DNA from: Acidobacteriota bacterium
GTDB taxonomy: Bacteria; Acidobacteriota; Blastocatellia; Pyrinomonadales; Pyrinomonadaceae
Reading direction: 5' to 3'
Assembly: GCA_016700175.1 (NCBI GenBank)
Contig: CP065003.1
Span: forward strand, 3,792,001 to 3,856,000
DNA length: 64,000 bases
Part shown: positions 61,621 to 64,000 of the stretch, piece by piece
How the letters are laid out: every line of letters starts with the position of its first letter
Numbering within the stretch: position 1 is the stretch's first letter
Made by a program: the position numbers and the translations under genes
The notes under the pieces: model-generated
What the model saw: the letters and a program-made list of their open reading frames with translations, nothing else
What the model was told of the DNA's origin: nothing
The model's database searches: none

Positions 61621-61844
61621 TTCGCGCGGCGCGCTCAATGCAGCGCAAAGCGCTGCTCTAAACGGTTCGCGCGGCGCGCTCAATGCAGCGCAAGCGCTGC
61701 TCTAAACGGTTCGCGTTACACGCTCAATGCAGCGCAAAGCGCTGCTCTAAACGGTTCGCGCGGCGCGCTCAATGCAGCGCAAAGCGCTGCTCTAAACAGT
61801 TCGCGTTACACGCTCTATGCAGTGCAAAGCGCTTCTCTAAACGG
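61621..61844. repeat. 45-bp tandem hairpin repeat (5 units)
   Basis: Units start at 61621, 61666, 61710, 61755 and 61800 (lengths 45, 44, 45, 45, 45). Each carries the hairpin GCAGCGC-AAA-GCGCTGC and ends CTCTAAACGG. Two subtypes alternate in the left part: GCGCGGCGCGCTC (type A) and GCGTTACACGCTC (type B), in order A A B A B. The second unit lacks one A in the loop. A solo copy is at 48922. There are no unique spacers, so it is not CRISPR. Confidence 0.9.
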
Positions 61845-61861
61845 CTCACTGCTTTCCCCCT

Positions 61862-61889
61862 TTGAACCTTGAACCTTGAACTTGGAACT
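61862..61889. repeat. 7-nt short tandem repeats (4 units)
   Basis: TTGAACC twice, TTGAACT and TGGAACT, ending a few bases before the stop of the ABC exporter gene. Confidence 0.65.
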
Positions 61890-61892
61890 GAC

Positions 61893-63659
61893 CTATTCCG
61901 TCGCCTCGATCTCCTCCTCCAGAAGCTGACGTTGGTACAGATCGGCGTACTCGCCTTTGATATCGAGAAGCTCGTCGTGTGTGCCTCTTTCGATTATCTC
62001 GCCTTCCTCCAGAACACAGATCAGGTCCGCGTCGCGGATCGTCGAGATCCTGTGCGAGACTATCACCGTTGTCCGGCCGGACCGTATGTCCCTGAGTTCG
62101 CGCAGGATGTTCTCTTCCGTCAACGTGTCTACAGCAGACAGAGAATCGTCGAGGATAAGGATCCTCGGGTCGCGCATCACCGCGCGGGCGATCGCCGTCC
62201 TCTGCTTTTGCCCGCCGGAAAGCGTGATCCCGCGTTCGCCTACAAGTTGCTTGTACTTGTTCGGGAATTCCTTGATGTCCTCTGCAAGGCCCGCCACGGC
62301 GGCAGCCTTTTCGACCGTCAGCCTTGATCGTCCATTACCCGAATGGCCGTCGGAAAGCTCATTCACCCCGAACGCGATGTTCGATTCGATCGTGTTGCTG
62401 AACAGAAACGTCTCCTGCTGGACGTAGCCGATCGCGCCCCGAAGCTGCTCGAGCGGGAACCGTCTCACAGGAATGTCGTCCACCAACACGGTTCCTTCGT
62501 CCGCCTCAATGATCCTCGGTATCAGGCTCACAAGCGTCGATTTCCCGCTTCCGGTCTTTCCGACAAGTGCGACCGTCTGGCCCGCCTCGATCACGAGGTT
62601 GATGCCGCGCAACGTCGGCTTTTCATCGTACGCGAAGTTCAGGTTCCGGAACTCGATCTTGCCCTTTATCTTCGGCTGCTCGCGCACATCCGGCGCGTCC
62701 TTGATCGCCGGCTCGGTCTCGAGGATCGCGTTGAAACGCTTCAGGCTCGCCGTCCCGCGCTGGTAGAGGTTGACGACGTATCCCAGAGCGATCAGGTACC
62801 AGATCATCCTCTGCAGATACAGGATGAACGACGTGAACTCGCCGGCCGTGATCTCGCCGCGGACCGCCATCGGCACGCCCACGGCGACGATTATCACAAA
62901 GCTGAGCCCGATAAAAAAGAAAAGCAGAGGACGCATCGCGGCCGCGAACTTCACGAGGTTGATGTTCTTGTCGGCGTATTCCGTATTCAGCTTCTGGAAC
63001 TCGCCGATCTCCGAATCTTCTTGGGCGTAAGCACGGATCACCCTTGCCCCGTTCAAATTTTCCTGCGCACGCGCCGTGATGCCCGAAAAGAACTCCTGGA
63101 TCTTCTCGAAACGCGTGTGGATCTGCTGGCCCAGGAATTTGACCGTCAGCGACACGAAAGGCAGAGGGATCAGCAGAAATAGCGTGAGTTTCACCGAGAT
63201 CCCGAACATTATCGGAAGGACGACCGCCAGCGCGAAGACCGCCTGGAACGAGTAGAGGATCATCGGGCCGACGATCTGACGCACGGCGCCAAGGTCGTTC
63301 GTAGCCCGCGCCATAAGGTCGCCGACTCGCGTGTTGCTGAAATACTCGAGCGGCTGGTGGACAAGCGCGTCGTAGAAGTCGCGGCGCATGTCGTACTCGA
63401 TGTGCCGGGAAGCGTTGATAAGAAGCCGCCTCTGGAGAAACAGGAATGCAGAGCCGACCGCGCTGACACCGACAATCGCGAGCGGGTAGTAGAAGACCTT
63501 ATACCAGGTGATCTCCCGGCTGAGCTCGTCGATCGCCATTCCGACGATGTACGGCACAAGCAGGTTGAAGACCATCCCGAACAGAATGCACAGCACGCCG
63601 AAGACTATGCTGGACAAGTACGGCCGGAAGTACCTTACGAATTTCCTAAGTTCTTCCAT
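61893..63659 (-). CDS. ABC exporter half-transporter (permease-ATPase fusion, MsbA/MdlB-like)
   Basis: 588 residues. A six-helix ABC transmembrane domain (about 15-300) is fused to a nucleotide-binding domain with Walker A GKTGSGKS (367-374), Q-loop ([10 protein letters not shown]), signature LSGGQ (480-484), Walker B LILDD (501-505) and an H-loop (VIVSHRIS). It should work as a homodimer and export a lipid, drug or peptide; the substrate cannot be told. A short insertion ([11 protein letters not shown], about 437-447) lies before the signature. It starts immediately after the stop of the upstream gene at 63660, so they form an operon. Confidence 0.92.
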   Translation of the reverse strand: MEELRKFVRYFRPYLSSIVFGVLCILFGMVFNLLVPYIVGMAIDELSREITWYKVFYYPLAIVGVSAVGSAFLFLQRRLLINASRHIEYDMRRDFYDALVHQPLEYFSNTRVGDLMARATNDLGAVRQIVGPMILYSFQAVFALAVVLPIMFGISVKLTLFLLIPLPFVSLTVKFLGQQIHTRFEKIQEFFSGITARAQENLNGARVIRAYAQEDSEIGEFQKLNTEYADKNINLVKFAAAMRPLLFFFIGLSFVIIVAVGVPMAVRGEITAGEFTSFILYLQRMIWYLIALGYVVNLYQRGTASLKRFNAILETEPAIKDAPDVREQPKIKGKIEFRNLNFAYDEKPTLRGINLVIEAGQTVALVGKTGSGKSTLVSLIPRIIEADEGTVLVDDIPVRRFPLEQLRGAIGYVQQETFLFSNTIESNIAFGVNELSDGHSGNGRSRLTVEKAAAVAGLAEDIKEFPNKYKQLVGERGITLSGGQKQRTAIARAVMRDPRILILDDSLSAVDTLTEENILRELRDIRSGRTTVIVSHRISTIRDADLICVLEEGEIIERGTHDELLDIKGEYADLYQRQLLEEEIEATE

Positions 63660-64000
63660 TTACTGCTTCTTCTTCAGGATGCCTTTCTTGTAATGATGGG
63701 GGATCTCGAACCGACCCTTGCCTGCCTTTAGTGAGAATCTCTTGATGTTCCGCCTGACGAACACGTCGCCGAAATCTCCGGAAGCGGTAGTGTCCTGCCG
63801 GACAGTGTGCCCGAGTTTCGGGTCGTAATAAATATATCGCTGAACGCCTTCATCGCCGGGCAGCCAGACCGAATACTGGTCGACGCCATCCTCGGACGAC
63901 ACCTTGTCGAAATGCGCCTTCTCCTGGTCGAAAAGCACCAGGATGCCGCCGACCATTGAGTGGACCCACTCGTTGTCGCTTTGATACTCGCTCTCGTTGG
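63660..64000 (-). CDS. Hypothetical protein (5' end outside window)
   Basis: At least 113 residues; the frame is open to the window edge (NESEYQSDNEWVHSMVGG is the first visible part), so the true start lies beyond 64000. The visible C-terminus is rich in strands (GVQRYIYYDPKLGHTV, SGDFGDVFVRRNIKRFSL) and ends in a basic tail (HHYKKGILKKKQ). No domain is recognised. Its stop directly abuts the ATG of the ABC exporter. Confidence 0.6.
   Translation of the reverse strand, partial: NESEYQSDNEWVHSMVGGILVLFDQEKAHFDKVSSEDGVDQYSVWLPGDEGVQRYIYYDPKLGHTVRQDTTASGDFGDVFVRRNIKRFSLKAGKGRFEIPHHYKKGILKKKQ

Noticed and set aside
61621..61844. CRISPR array or repeat-protein gene considered for the 45-bp units
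   Set aside because: No spacers; one unit is 44 bp so no coding frame is kept.

Overview
This looks like a chromosomal window from a GC-rich, Gram-negative, aerobic-type heterotroph. My best guess is Acidobacteriota, probably class Blastocatellia (Pyrinomonadaceae-like). That is inferred from gene content: giant Oar-type TonB-dependent receptors with an N-terminal carboxypeptidase-regulatory domain, a CadC-type winged-helix/TPR regulator, SBBP beta-propeller protein, VIT/VWA protein, DUF4129/DUF4350/MoxR cluster and RNA-polymerase sigma/zinc-finger anti-sigma pairs. I saw no rRNA or tRNA gene and no CRISPR array.

Layout. 1-7.3 kb: an SBBP-repeat secreted protein (cut by the window edge) divergent from a winged-helix/TPR regulator, then inositol-3-phosphate synthase and an ECF sigma/anti-sigma pair. 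7.6-10.8 kb: a single-domain Clp-type AAA+ ATPase and an IS1182-like element whose transposase is frameshifted. 10.9-22.3 kb: glycerol use (glpK, glpD), small membrane/stress proteins, a methyltransferase-prmC operon, a GrdB-like protein, galU, serS and a mazEF module. 22.3-26.9 kb: sppA, a DUF72 protein and an orphan NtrC-type regulator. 27.3-35.9 kb: two closely related 1.24-kaa TonB-dependent receptors in inverted orientation around a LolA-like secreted protein. 36.3-43.3 kb: a membrane protein-DUF4129-DUF4350 operon, a TauE/SafE permease, MoxR and an ankyrin protein. 43.3-47 kb: an SGNH hydrolase coupled to a 16S rRNA A1408-methyltransferase homologue with two adjacent in-frame stops, then mnmA and 5-formyl-THF cyclo-ligase. 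47-55 kb: beta-helix protein, a VIT-VWA-TonB fusion, mscL with a B3 metallo-beta-lactamase, and an M28 peptidase. 55-64 kb: a REP-associated HUH transposase inside its own palindrome array, a second sigma/anti-sigma pair, a protein made of four TonB-C-like repeats, an alpha/beta hydrolase and an ABC exporter.

The most distinctive feature is in the intergenic DNA. Many longer gaps carry degenerate 7-nt or 9-nt short tandem repeats, resembling the heptanucleotide STRR sequences known from cyanobacteria. Other gaps carry hairpin-rich mobile-looking units: a ~50-nt REP family around the HUH transposase, a 135-139-bp palindromic composite present twice, and a 45-bp hairpin array with dispersed relatives. 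These families, the RAYT-like transposase locus, the TonB-derived fusion proteins and the interrupted rRNA methyltransferase are the best candidates for something undescribed.
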